Assembly (NCBI GenBank): GCA_963971305.1
Contig: OZ020304.1
Span: 19,450,103-19,514,102, forward strand
Length of the DNA stretch: 64,000 nucleotides
DNA from: Arcuatula senhousia
Lineage: Eukaryota > Mollusca > Bivalvia > Mytilida > Mytilidae
Direction of reading: 5' to 3'
Shown here: in pieces, positions 19,921-32,556 of the stretch
How positions within the stretch are numbered: the stretch's first letter is position 1
How the letters are laid out: the number at the start of each line of letters is the position of its first letter
Translations under genes and position numbers: made by a program
The notes under the pieces: model-generated
What the model was told of the DNA's origin: nothing
Seen by the model: only the letters and a program-made list of their open reading frames with translations
The model's database searches: none

Positions 19921-22900
19921 ACAAGAGGCTCCTAGGAGCCTGAATCGCTCATATTTTATTTGTTTATCATGTTTTTAGTTCAAGATTTAGTTTTTAATGG
20001 TTTGAAATGTTGATGGTTGGTTTATTTGTCAGTTGCAAATGATTTTTACCATATATGTTGAATAATTACAGAAGAATCGTTGATAGAAAATGCCGTTCCC
20101 TTTGTCCCATGTTGAATGACGTCGTTTTTCCTCCCCGTGACCCCTGATGACCTCGTCTAAATGACGAGTCAAATCCGGAACGGATATATTGTGCAACCCT
20201 AGTATAAATTTTGATGGGAATTGGACGTCTGACTGAACCGACGACTTAAATTTGAACAGCTTTGTGCTTCGTGGGAACCTTGAGTTTATCGGCAATGGTT
20301 ATATGGTTTGTTTTGTCTAAATATTTGCTGTTTTATGCATAGAATTCAACCCCCGCAAGCTGTTTACATTTTGTTATAACTTGCAAAAAAATGTATCCAA
20401 AACCAAAATTTCTTCATTTTGTACAATTATCCGCCATGTTTTATATAGCTCACGAAGGAACCCACGCCTCAATTTTTTACAAAGCTAAGGAACCTTCAAA
20501 TTTTAAAGCCCAATTTCCAGGGGTGTCTTAATATAAAGCCATTGACGTGTACTTCCAAAGTCAACCCCCGCAACCTGTGTGCAAGATATTTTATTGAAAT
20601 TTATTCAATATAGAAATAATATCCCTTTGCTGCTATATTAAAAATTATGTCCGTAAACGTTCCTGATTTTATAATATGCTAATTAACAAATTGGTATAGA
20701 TTTCTGGATATGTTATAGATGAAAAATTAGGCATTTTAAATTAGATGGGTTTTTTTTCAGTCCTCACTAACACTAAACATCACTATGGGTTCATATATTT
20801 TATTTAAATGAGTTATCATTTTATATTAAATTTAAAGTATTCTTTAAATACTACATTGTTGTATCTTTTATCACTCCCTTAATGGAGAATTTAAGATGAA
20901 AGAGCATATGAGAATTATGATTATAAGTTGTTTAATCAAACAGTGTTAAATTCAATTAAGTGGATGGTAAGGCAGATGTTTACTATTGATGAAATGTTTT
21001 AGCTGCTGGATTTAACGTCGACGAAACTAGTGAAAAGGCTATGTCAATAGATGTTGATAATAGACAGAGCAACAATATAGGCACAGATAATACACTTTTA
21101 ATAATGAAAAAAAAATTGATGACCGTTTGAAGAAACCAGTAGTCTTAATCGCGCACACAACACATAAGATTATTTTACTTTCGTCAGATAAATTAAAGTC
21201 CTAAATCTTAATTATGAAAAGTACATTAAAACCTATAACCACTATTCTGAAGAATTTTGCATTTTTGGAAATCTATCTGTTATAAATACAATTATATCAG
21301 ACATGAGTTTTGTATCTAAGAATAATTATTTTAGGCATAGAAAGCAGCAAAGAAAACGTACATGACAAGACAGCTGGTAGTGATAAAGTTTTAGATAGAG
21401 AAAGAATAAGTAAGAAAATTGGAAGGATGGTACGGTATGACAAACTCTACGTCCTAAGCCACTTTCATATGTTCGTTTGTCTGTACAAATTTCCGTCAAG
21501 CTTTTCTCAGAAACTGTATATAGTGCAGCGGTGGATCGGTAAAAAGTCGTCTATTTAAGGAGTTTAATGTACCGACATAACACACAGCTAATTTTTTTAG
21601 AGAATGTTATACAACCATTTAGCTTTGATTTTAAGTGGGTCGTCACGAATTCGTCTCGGGCATTTTTTGGTAAAATCGCTTTTGTTAACAGTTGTGTATT
21701 TATGTAAAAATCCTTCAATAGGTGTGAAGTTTCAAAACAAATATTTCTTTAATGAAAAAATCAAAATTTTGGAAAAAATTATCAAGAATAACCCTTTATC
21801 TTACTGTTAATAGAGATTTTGCCAGGTTGTGTTCGAGTTTTTCATCAAAATCGATGTTTTTGAAAATGCTCACTTTTTTATCACATTTTAGACAAAAAGT
21901 TGTTTCCTATCAAAATGTTTCTTGTGTTTTGTAGCTTTAAGACTCTTTGAACTCTGTGTTATTATATACTTAACTATTCTGCAAAGTTTTATTGAAAACG
22001 GTGCATAAATGTTGACTTTATTACGTATTTTATAAACAAATTTGGCAAAATATAATTCCGGAAACCCAAGTCTTTCCGTATTTGGTCTTTAAAAAAACTT
22101 AATAAAATTTAGCTCTTATAACTTCTTATGTACAAAAAAAAGAAATTTATGGAAAAAATAAATTTTTCACCTTGAGCAGAAAGGTGCAAATTTGACATTC
22201 ACATGTGGAAAGTTCGAAAGTTAAAAAAAATCACAACTAACAAAATGAAAAAAAGCACACAAAAACAAACCAACGGCAATCAGCAATACAAACTAAGGAG
22301 ACACAAAAGGATAAAAACATTCTTCTCGAGTAAAAATGAAAAGTCAGTCTTCTCAGAATTATTGTAGACAACTTTTAAATCATAATTCAACATCGTAAAA
22401 TGACACGCGTGTTTTCAATTTTTGCTTTGTAATATTTCCTTAAAGTAATTGAATATGGGTAGAGGTTCTGAGAAGTAATATTGCGTGCGCATTTAGATTT
22501 GAAACAGGATACCAAAAATAGGGTTACATTAACCTAAATCTTTTGTTGTTTGAGAGACGTTAAAACATTCAAATTCATCATTATTTGGGCCGTTTGCCAG
22601 ATGTTTACTAAGGGAAAATAAATCTTTAAAAATCACACGATACGTTTCTACAAAAATGCATGTAAGATAACCAAATATGAATACATATCTAACATGTATA
22701 ACTTAAAACAAAATGGTTTTTCATATATCATATGACTTATAACTGATTTTATGTTTGGAGTACTATTGCATTAAATTTATAGCTTCATAAGTAACATTTT
22801 TGTTTATATGATTTGATTTTGATTTGATTAAAATCTTCTTGAATTGATACTTTGATTAATTAAAAGACATGTCAATACATTTACAGTAGAAGGTCAATTA

Positions 22901-23344
22901 TATTTGTGGACAGAAGGCTCTTCTTTTAAATGTGCTCTCTACTAAAATTTAACATGTTAAAATCTTCATTTTTAAAATACCATAAAGGGTAATGGGAAAC
23001 TTATTTAATTGCTAGATTTGAAAAACAGATAACAGATAATTCAGACATGACATATAGTCATAATTAATCATTTTGGTGCATTTGTTTTGCGGATAAATTG
23101 AACTTCTGATTTTTAATTAATTTCTCTTGGCAAACAAATGTCAAACGGACTTTACTTCAAACAACATAATTGTACATTAATTCATTTTCATATGAACGTG
23201 AAATACACTAAAACATGCAATTAAGTAGCGTTGACGAGGTCCAGTCAAAGATATAAAAATAAGATTTTATGTCTATTTCTAAAGATAGCTTTAACGTATG
23301 GTAATATATGAACAATTCAGACCTCAATAGTTCACCTTAACAAT

Positions 23345-23698
23345 TTGATTTATATTTCACTAAACGATTCTCGATTTGGTGACTTTCACCATCTCATATA
23401 TCCCCAGGAGCTTGAGATAATATTTAGATCTACATCTCGAAATTGACTCTCAAGGAAGACTTTCAACACGGCTCTATGACGAACGTGATGACTTCAACTT
23501 TCCAATCGTCAACTTTCCCTTCTTGTGTAGTAACATTCCGTCCGCTCCAGCTTATGGAGTTTACGTATCTCAATTGATTCGTTACTCCAGAGCGTGCTGG
23601 ACTTACATCGAAAACCTTAGCAGAGCGACACGTCTGACGCAAAAAATTGCTAACGAAGGGTTATGTTGCTCCTCGGTTGCTGTCTTAACTCAAGAAAT
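23345..23698 (+). pseudogene. PLE family 1 RT fragment, left arm
   Basis: RT remnant at the inner end of the left arm: FGDFHHLIYPQELEI, then a deletion of roughly 45 bp that removes the KDTTDS block, then DLHLEIDSQGRLSTRLYD, NIPSAPAYGVYVSQLIRY and LTQKIANEGLCC. The open part is 23523-23732. The palindrome was therefore generated inside, or captured, a PLE copy of the same family that it later interrupted. Confidence 0.65.
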
Positions 23699-23745
23699 CC
23701 TATATTTGTCTATAAGCATGATAAGTGCATGATGTCTTCCGTAAA
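23699..23745. other. Palindrome centre (47-bp spacer)
   Basis: Asymmetric centre. It reads as a continuation of the right-arm RT on the minus strand (TTTACGGAAGACATCATGCA, then a short repeated stretch) that joins the left arm at 23698. This is what one expects when a strand folds back at a short internal homology and is copied. Confidence 0.6.
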
Positions 23746-24100
23746 ATTTCTTGAGTTAAGACAGCAACCGAGGAGCAACATAACCCTTCGTTAGCAATTT
23801 TTTGCGTCAGACGTGTTGCTCTGCTAAGGTTTTCGATGTAAGTCCAGCACGCTCTGGAGTAACGAATCAATTGAGATACGTAAACTCCATAAGCTGGAGC
23901 GGACGGAATGTTACTACACAAGAAGGGAAAGTTGACGATTGGAAAGTTGAAGTCATCACGTTCGTCATAGAGCCGTGTTGAAAGTCTTCCTTGAGAGTCA
24001 ATTTCGAGATGTAGATCTAAATATTATCTCAAGCTCCTGGTGATATATGAGATGGTGAAAGTCACCAAATCGAGAATCGTTTAGTGAAATATAAATCAAA
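23746..24100 (-). pseudogene. PLE family 1 RT fragment, right arm
   Basis: Mirror image of 23345-23698 with the same deletion. The open frame 23700-23921 extends into the spacer. Confidence 0.65.
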
Positions 24101-27100
24101 TTGTTAAGGTGAACTATTGAGGTCTGAATTGTTCATATATTACCATACGTTAAAGCTATCTTTAGAAATAGACATAAAATCTTATTTTTATATCTTTGAC
24201 TGGACCTCGTCAACGCTACTTAATTGCATGTTTTAGTGTATTTCACGTTCATATGAAAATGAATTAATGTACAATTATGTTGTTTGAAGTAAAGTCCGTT
24301 TGACATTTGTTTGCCAAGAGAAATTAATTAAAAATCAGAAGTTCAATTTATCCGCAAAACAAATGCACCAAAATGATTAATTATGACTATATGTCATGTC
24401 TGAATTATCTGTTATCTGTTTTTCAAATCTAGCAATTAAATAAGTTTCCCATTACCCTTTATGGTATTTTAAAAATGAAGATTTTAACATGTTAAATTTT
24501 AGTAGAGAGCACATTTAAAAGAAGAGCCTTCTGTCCACAAATATAATTGACCTTCTACTGTAAATGTATTGACATGTCTTTTAATTAATCAAAGTATCAA
24601 TTCAAGAAGATTTTAATCAAATCAAAATCAAATCATATAAACAAAAATGTTACTTATGAAGCTATAAATTTAATGCAATAGTACTCCAAACATAAAATCA
24701 GTTATAAGTCATATGATATATGAAAAACCATTTTGTTTTAAGTTATACATGTTAGATATGTATTCATATTTGGTTATCTTACATGCATTTTTGTAGAAAC
24801 GTATCGTGTGATTTTTAAAGATTTATTTTCCCTTAGTAAACATCTGGCAAACGGCCCAAATAATGATGAATTTGAATGTTTTAACGTCTCTCAAACAACA
24901 AAAGATTTAGGTTAATGTAACCCTATTTTTGGTATCCTGTTTCAAATCTAAATGCGCACGCAATATTACTTCTCAGAACCTCTACCCATATTCAATTACT
25001 TTAAGGAAATATTACAAAGCAAAAATTGAAAACACGCGTGTCATTTTACGATGTTGAATTATGATTTAAAAGTTGTCTACAATAATTCTGAGAAGACTGA
25101 CTTTTCATTTTTACTCGAGAAGAATGTTTTTATCCTTTTGTGTCTCCTTAGTTTGTATTGCTGATTGCCGTTGGTTTGTTTTTGTGTGCTTTTTTTCATT
25201 TTGTTAGTTGTGATTTTTTTTAACTTTCGAACTTTCCACATGTGAATGTCAAATTTGCACCTTTCTGCTCAAGGTGAAAAATTTATTTTTTCCATAAATT
25301 TCTTTTTTTTGTACATAAGAAGTTATAAGAGCTAAATTTTATTAAGTTTTTTTAAAGACCAAATACGGAAAGACTTGGGTTTCCGGAATTATATTTTGCC
25401 AAATTTGTTTATAAAATACGTAATAAAGTCAACATTTATGCACCGTTTTCAATAAAACTTTGCAGAATAGTTAAGTATATAATAACACAGAGTTCAAAGA
25501 GTCTTAAAGCTACAAAACACAAGAAACATTTTGATAGGAAACAACTTTTTGTCTAAAATGTGATAAAAAAGTGAGCATTTTCAAAAACATCGATTTTGAT
25601 GAAAAACTCGAACACAACCTGGCAAAATCTCTATTAACAGTAAGATAAAGGGTTATTCTTGATAATTTTTTCCAAAATTTTGATTTTTTCATTAAAGAAA
25701 TATTTGTTTTGAAACTTCACACCTATGGAAGGATTTTTACATAAATACACCACTGTTAACAAAAGCGATTTTACCAAAAAATGCCCGAGACGAATTCGTG
25801 ACGACCCACTTAAAATCAAAGCTAAATGGTTGTATAACATTCTCTAAAAAAATTAGCTGTGTGTTATGTCGGTACATTAAACTCCTTAAATAGACGACTT
25901 TTTACCGATCCACCGCTGCACTATATACAGTTTCTGAGAAAAGCTTGACGGAAATTTGTACAGACAAACGAACATATGAAAGTGGCTTAGGACGTAGAGT
26001 TTGTCATACCGTACCATCCTTCCAATTTTCTTACTTATTCTTTCTCTATCTAAAACTTTATCACTACCAGCTGTCTTGTCATGTACGTTTTCTTTGCTGC
26101 TTTCTATGCCTAAAATAATTATTCTTAGATACAAAACTCATGTCTGATATAATTGTATTTATAACAGATAGATTTCCAAAAATGCAAAATTCTTCAGAAT
26201 AGTGGTTATAGGTTTTAATGTACTTTTCATAATTAAGATTTAGGACTTTAATTTATCTGACGAAAGTAAAATAATCTTATGTGTTGTGTGCGCGATTAAG
26301 ACTACTGGTTTCTTCAAACGGTCATCAATTTTTTTTTTCATTATTAAAAGTGTATTATCTGTGCCTATATTGTTGCTCTGTCTATTATCAACATCTATTG
26401 ACATAGCCTTTTCACTAGTTTCGTCGACGTTAAATCCAGCAGCTAAAACATTTCATCAATAGTAAACATCTGCCTTACCATCCACTTAATTGAATTTAAC
26501 ACTGTTTGATTAAACAACTTATAATCATAATTCTCATATGCTCTTTCATCTTAAATTCTCCATTAAGGGAGTGATAAAAGATACAAAAATGTAGTATTTA
26601 AAGAATACTTTAAATTTAATATAAAATGATAACTCATTTAAATAAAATATATGAACCCATAGTGATGTTTAGTGTTAGTGAGGACTGAAAAAAAAACCCA
26701 TCTAATTTAAAATGCCTAATTTTTCATCTATAACATATCCAGAAATCTATACCAATTTGTTAATTAGCATATTATAAAATCAGGAACGTTTACGGACATA
26801 ATTTTTAATATAGGAGCAAAGGGATATTATTTCTATATTGAATAAATTTCAATAAAATATCTTGCACACAGGTTGCGGGGGTTGACTTTGGAAGTACACG
26901 TCAATGGCTTTATATTAAGACACCCCTGGAAATTGGGCTTTAAAATTTGAAGGTTCCTTAGCTTTGTAAAAAATTGAGGCGTGGGTTCCTTCGTGAGCTA
27001 TATAAAACATGGCGGATAATTGTACAAAATGAAGAAATTTTGGTTTTGGATACATTTTTTTGCAAGTTATAACAAAATGTAAACAGCTTGCGGGGGTTGA

Positions 27101-27845
27101 ATTCTATGCATAAAACAGCAAATATTTAGACAAAACAAACCATATAACCATTGCCGATAAACTCAAGGTTCCCACGAAGCACAAAGCTGTTCAAATTTAA
27201 GTCGTCGGTTCAGTCAGACGTCCAATTCCCATCAAAATTTATACTAGGGTTGCACAATATATCCGTTCCGGATTTGACTCGTCATTTAGACGAGGTCATC
27301 AGGGGTCACGGGGAGGAAAAACGACGTCATTCAACATGGGACAAAGGGAACGGCATTTTCTATCAACGATTCTTCTGTAATTATTCAACATATATGGTAA
27401 AAATCATTTGCAACTGACAAATAAACCAACCATCAACATTTCAAACCATTAAAAACTAAATCTTGAACTAAAAACATGATAAACAAATAAAATATGAGCG
27501 ATTCAGGCTCCTAGGAGCCTCTTGTTTATGTTTTAAAACAATATTTGTAATTTTAAGCTTAAGTGATGACCATTTGCAACCATTATGTCCATAAATAATA
27601 AAAAATCAAAGAAAAAATATTTTATTGCAAAACGGGGAGGTCTGTGCAAAAAACGGAACATATTTTATCAACCCGTTTTGCAATAAAGTAGTTAAATCAT
27701 ATTAATTTATATCTAAAAACAATATTTTATTATCTTAACTTTCATTGGTGACCATTTGGAACCATTATGTACCTAAAACATGATAAAACAAAGAAAAAAA
27801 TATTTTATTGCAAAACGGGGAGTTTATTGCAAAACGGGTTGTTAC

Positions 27846-27853
27846 AGAGCTCT
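27846..27853. repeat. Right target duplication of foldback element
   Basis: AGAGCTCT, followed by ATGAC and the rest of the interrupted RT. Pairs with 19593-19600. Confidence 0.75.
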
Positions 27854-28138
27854 ATGACAAACGTGATGACTTCAACTTTCCAATCGTCAACTTCCCCTTT
27901 TTGTGTAGCAACATTCCGTCCGCTCCTGTTGATGGAGTCTTCGAATCACAGTTGATTCGTTACTCCAGAGCTTGCGGGAATAACATCGATTTCCTTGGGA
28001 GAACATCACGTTTGACACAGAAATTTGTTGCGCCATGGTTGCTGTCTTCATTCAAGAAATTTTACAGTAGACACCTTGCACTTATAGACAAATATGGGAT
28101 TTATATCTCTTAAATGAGCGCAGATATTGGTTTGTCAT
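27846..28138 (+). pseudogene. PLE family 1 RT, 3' part, split by foldback
   Basis: Resumes the RT interrupted at 19600: ELYDKRDDFNFPIVNFPFLC, SNIPSAPVDGVFESQLIRYS, FLGRTSRLTQKF and SFKKFYSRHLALIDKYGI, with a stop near 28111. In the frame starting at 27808, the first codons belong to the foldback end and only those after about 27846 are RT. Confidence 0.7.
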
Positions 28139-28400
28139 AGAGTTTTGTCATCTTTTGCCAGATTTGAAAAACTGTATTTGAAATAAGCGACACATGTGTG
28201 CTATATAGCAGGCAGGAACCGCTTACTCTTCCAGAGCACTTTAGTTCACTCTTGTCACGACTTAAGTTGGTGTTGTTGATTCCCATTCGGTTGATTTTGT
28301 GTTTGTTTTTCTTCGTGCTATTTTTATTAGTGTTGGCCGGTTTCGTCGTTGCCCTTTCGGACTTTTGACACTTGAATGCCGCATTGATGCCTCTCTGCTT
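28139..28400 (+). repeat. PLE family 1 3' tail
   Basis: Includes GCAGGAACCGCTTACTCTTC and GCCCTTTCGGACTTTTGACA, in the same order as the tail at 2426-2717. It completes the PLE copy split by the foldback. Confidence 0.65.
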
Positions 28401-28631
28401 CCTTCCTTAGTGTTACCTCTTGTTATTTCACTGATGCGTCTGCCTTGTTTTCTTGAAATGATGACATTGAAGGTCACATCACAGTTTTGTTATTTTGTTA
28501 TTACCTAAATCGTATAAAATTTTCAAAAGTAAAGATGTCAACCTACAAACACAAAGTGACGTTAAAAAATTGTAGCGTCATATTAAAGTTAGATCTCGTC
28601 TCGCTCCGAAAACAGGTTTTTCTCAATACTA

Positions 28632-28633
<2 letters not shown>

Positions 28634-28705
<72 letters not shown>
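28634..28705. repeat. (CAT)24 microsatellite
   Basis: Uninterrupted trinucleotide run of 72 bp. It makes the ORF 28487-28738 look histidine-rich, but there is no other support for a gene. Confidence 0.95.
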
Positions 28706-29834
28706 TCGAATTCAAAAGTATGGGTCACTGTGACCTAGGACATAATTTTGAATTTTAAAATGGTCATTCTGTTTCTGAGATTAAGCGAAAAAAAATGCGG
28801 TCGATTTACAAGGTTTATCGTTCGAAAACTATCTTTCAAACGCTTTTTATAATTTCTTTTGTTTGTTATTATCATTAGCGAACGATAATATGGATTGATT
28901 TTAATGCTTATTAAGGTGTCTGGGTGATAAACCTAAAAAGGCGATCGCAAACTATGGTATAAAGTCGATAAATGTTGTTTGGTTTTGGAAAAGTCGCATT
29001 AGCACACCGTAAATAATGGTAATAACAAAATTACGCAGCGATGTTAATGATGTTAGTCCCGCCAACAGTTAAAACAAGTATACAAGAGTTGTCTCCCTTA
29101 TTGCGACGAATACTCGGGGAAAAATGCCTGTACCATATAGATTCGATAAAATATTTGTAATTTAAATATCTTATGTAGTCTTACAACATTATTAACAGTT
29201 ATCCGAACCATTATATGTTATAGATATTACTCCAAAATTATAAAAACCCGAAAAGAAGAATTTTCTATTGAAAATTAAGTCCCGCCCCTTTTACCTTATT
29301 TGGCAAATCATTTCTTAAATCGGTTTTAGCACCCAGCAGATCGACATCGATTGTTTTAGAATTTCACCACACAATAGAACATAACATATGGAATTTGAGA
29401 ATTGCTGCTCATTTTTTTTGTATTTTTGAAAATTATAACAAAAAAATTGATATCAAGATGAAAAACGCAGGTTTTTCTAATTCTGATTTACCCTTTTTGT
29501 CCCAAAATTAAAATAATTTCTCATATTATCAACAATGAGCATCTAAATCCAAATAAATCGATAAAAAAACGAAACCAAATAAATGATTTTTAATCAATTC
29601 GATGGTGCTTATCGGGGTGCTAAACTTCAATTTCCAAATCCGAGAAAAGCCATGTTGCAGACTAAATGGTTGTCATGGATACTTATTTATGGTACTATAT
29701 CAGCAGTATTTTAACGCATTTACGTATTTTCTAAATACATTTCAAATTCCTGTTCATTTCGATATAAAATAAGTTTATAATTGATTTTTATTTTTTTATG
29801 TTTGAAAGGGTCGATTAATGGACGTTATTCCGGA
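28706..29834. other. No recognised feature
   Basis: AT-rich sequence without supportable coding or repeat structure. Confidence 0.4.
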
Positions 29835-30109
29835 AAGTGCATTAACCAACCTGCGCATCGAACTTGGAGAATCAATGGTCCTGACTTGGTACAGGCATTT
29901 CAAAAGAAATGGTGGGTTAAACCAGGTTTTAAGGCGCGCCAAACCTCCCTCTGCCATTGCGATCTTTCGGTCCGGTAGTTATACTAAACACAACAGGTTT
30001 GTGATGACATATCAGGGATGCTAAGGTGATAATATCAGTACATCAACCAGCCAAACACTAATCAAAGCAAGAACTAACCATTTCGTCTAACATGATATTG
30101 AGATTTTTT
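29835..30109 (-). repeat. PLE family 2 3' tail (minus)
   Basis: Holds CCATTGCGATCTTTC and the GGTTTTAAGGCGCGCCAAAC core of the tail consensus. It follows the RT of the 30-kb copy. Confidence 0.6.
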
Positions 30110-30435
30110 CTACCAGTGGCTGAGACGTACTTTCCTATAGCCTTGGTCTAATAGTCGGTTACGGAAAAAGCGGTGTCGGATCAAAAGATCTGAAAAATGT
30201 GTACAAGCTCTGGCATATCGAATTAGTTGTGAAATATAGACACCGTATGAAGGTGACGTTGGTATGTTACTTTCCAGGTTAGGAAAATTAATAATTCTAA
30301 AATTAAAATCGTCTCTTTTATTGTAAATTTTTGTACTGAGATGACCACCTAGGTCAAATTCGAGATGTAGATCCAAGAATGATGTAAAGCAAGTGGATTC
30401 TGTGGTTTCTTTAATCTCTAGTTCTGGAGGATATA
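30110..30435 (-). pseudogene. PLE family 2 RT, C-terminal part
   Basis: MDLHLEFDLGGHLSTKIYNK, RDDFNFRIINFPNLESNIPT, YGVYISQLIRYARACTHF and LLIRHRFFRNRLLDQGY. It is separated from the rest of the same RT by an inserted tail copy at 30436-30690. Confidence 0.65.
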
Positions 30436-30690
30436 TTGAATAAAGGTAATAACAAAACTACCGAACTTGAATGATCAATCTCATAGTCCAGAGAAAATGA
30501 CAAAAACGAATCAGTCATACCGGAGAATTGGTGGATCGCAATGGTCCTGACTTGGTACAGGCATTTCAAACGAAATGGTGGGTTAAACCAGGTTTTATGG
30601 CGCCAAACCTCCCTCTTCCATTGCGATCTTAGGATCCGGTAATGACCATAGAACACAACATAGTTGTGAGACACAATAGGGATATTGAGG
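30436..30690 (-). mobile_element. 5'-truncated PLE-2 tail inserted in PLE-2
   Basis: About 255 bp almost identical to 12285-12540, lying between the ELEI block and the RYIDDVPS block of the host RT. It looks like a heavily 5'-truncated new insertion of the same family. The host sequence continues on both sides (GGAGGATATATTGA on one side, CATGTGCCAAAACACG on the other). Confidence 0.65.
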
Positions 30691-31840
30691 TGATACAATA
30701 CATGTGCCAAAACACGAGTTGTTGACAGAGGGGACGTCATCAATATATCTAAAAGTGAGATGAAATGACCTTGCCTCTTTCATCTTCTTGTTCTTACGAG
30801 TTCCTGAAGAAATTCAGTCTCGTAAGAGTATAAAAACAAGTCAGCGAGGAGAGGAGCATAGTTTGTGCCCATTGGAATGCCGATTTGTTAAAAAATCTCT
30901 CCTCCAAACGTGACAAATATGTTGTCAATAAGGAAATCAAGCATACTGCAAACTTGATCCAAAGTGTAACAAATCTTATCTTTATAAGATGTTCAGGAAA
31001 AAATGTAGAATTATAGCCTTAAACAACAAAGTTCCTTGAATTCGAAAAGGCCTTTTCAATAAGTTTTTTCATTCAACACTTAGTTTTTAGTGTGGCAATG
31101 TGGTGTACAAAGTTGAAAAATCGAAATTTTTCAAAGAATAAACCTCAGAGAATGACTCGGATTTAAAATTATCTAACAAATCTTTTGAGTTCTTTACAAT
31201 CCACATATGATTAATTCCACTACGATTATATATAGTGTCACAGTATGCTTGTTGTCCTTCTTTGACAGCAGACAAGATCTTAGTATAAGTTGAACGGACA
31301 ATTCTGTAGTTGAATTCGATGAAGATCCATCTATATACCTTTCTACATGCATCAACGGATTTTTGTGAATTTTAGGTATTCGGTACAAATATGGTAACTC
31401 TTCATGTTTCTTTTTCAATGATATATTTAAAGAGGACATGAAAGAGTTATGGTTGGCTATGATCTCATTTTTGTCAAATGATGTCCGAGTGTATGTAGCT
31501 GTAGCAGATGAATTACTATCTATGCCTAATTTTTGAATCAGACATTTGTAGTAATGTGCTTTACCTACAAAAACTATGTTGTTGGAAGCCTTGTCTGTCG
31601 GTGTGACAACATATTTGTCATGTAAGGTGAGAGCTTCACGATCTCTGAATACGGAACATGGCCGAGGATTAAGACATTTCCGAGGTTTATCTATTCTGCT
31701 GCGTACAAGAGATCGGATAGTCCTTACCCAGTCTGACAGTGACTCAAGTTCTGGTTACAGTAAACTGTAGTAATCGCAAATAAACTTGGTTTCACGAACG
31801 CACTCTATAGTCAATGAGTGATGAACCCAGTTAATCAACC
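30691..31840 (-). pseudogene. PLE family 2 RT, N-terminal and palm part
   Basis: The most complete 5' portion of this family in the window. On the minus strand from 31840 downward: VHHSLTIECVRETKFICDYY, one stop, SLSDWVRTIRSLVRSRIDK, LTLHDKYVVTPTDKASNN (the DK block before the fingers), IVFVGKAHYYKCLIQKLG, LPYLYRIPKIHKNPL, MWIVKNSKDLLDNFKSESF, FDFSTLYTTLPH, GIPMGTNYAPLLADLFLYSY and the FRYIDDVPS palm. Several frameshifts and stops break it. With 29835-30690 it forms a 2-kb PLE remnant. No GIY-YIG domain was seen. Confidence 0.65.
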
Positions 31841-32393
31841 ACAAACCATAGTTTATCTTTAAATGAAAAATACTTTATATATGTATCAAGGTTTTGTTGC
31901 TATCTTGTGTCATCCGATCTCACTCACTTAAATTTTCAATAAGTTTTAAATGGTTTTTCATAAATTCACTTTTAAGATGATAAAATCAGGGCGTACTGTT
32001 TTGTTTTGTTGTCATTCTTAGTTGAGAAGAATTTGAAAACAGGACAGTTGCACCACTGAAGCTACATTATAAAAAGTTTCAACAAAAGACCAATCCAAAC
32101 AATAGAGTGCAACAAAGAATAGCTGATTCATTTAAAAATGACAGAGTGTAAACGGGAGTTTCAAAACTGACTAGAACTATTAAATCAGTTCTCTCATATC
32201 CAAAAATATCGCAAACACAAATTATCTGATAGCATTTGAATATGGATAAGCGCGATATTTTTTCAACGGAAAAAAGACATACAAAATTTAACTATGACGT
32301 GTACCAAAAAAGTTTTTTTTTGCTTTTGATTCTCTAGAAAATACCTTTATACCAAGAGCGAGAAAGCGTTAAAAATCACCCCATATAGGAAAC
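31841..32393. other. No recognised feature
   Basis: AT-rich; possibly the 5' leader of the PLE ending at 31840 (GTTCATCACTCATTGACTAT lies just upstream), but nothing firm. Confidence 0.35.
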
Positions 32394-32556
32394 CAGGCCT
32401 GGGCGCCACAAAACCTAAAAAACTACATAAGTCTGAGAATATTCTTATTTTCCATGGCAACTCCAATTAAAACTTTATAATTTGATGAAGTCACAATGAG
32501 TTTAGAATATTCTCAGACTTAAGTATTTTTTAAAGTTTTGTGGCGCCGGAGCCAGG
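32394..32556. mobile_element. GGCGCC-ended MITE, copy 1
   Basis: Inverted ends begin CAGGCCTGGGCGCCACAAAA and extend through TAAGTCTGAGAATATTCT, leaving a small centre with CATGGCAACTCCAATTAAAA. The right terminus is mutated (GGCGCCGGAGCCAGG). The second copy at 48638-48798 has cleaner ends. Confidence 0.65.

Larger units (their letters stand above)
19601..27845. mobile_element. Giant foldback element (8.2-kb palindrome)
   Basis: The left arm 19601-23698 and right arm 23746-27845 are reverse complements over about 4.1 kb with only a handful of differences, for example at about 20634, 20868, 21708 and 21717. A 47-bp spacer separates them. Termini are GTAACAACCCG/CGGGTTGTTAC, followed by two imperfect about 200-bp subterminal units that each begin CCCCGTTTTGCAATAAAATA (19615 and 19809). 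An 8-bp target duplication flanks it. No transposase is recognisable; mirrored small ORFs have no known motifs. The superfamily is unknown: 8 bp fits hAT or P, but the ends do not match either. An assembly artefact is possible for the inner palindrome. Confidence 0.75.

Noticed and set aside
21310..21558. 82-codon ORF present in both foldback arms (also 25886-26134 minus)
   Set aside because: Duplication is due to the palindrome, not to conservation; no recognisable motif.
28487..28738. 83-codon ORF with a long histidine run
   Set aside because: The histidines come from a pure (CAT)24 microsatellite; no other support for translation.
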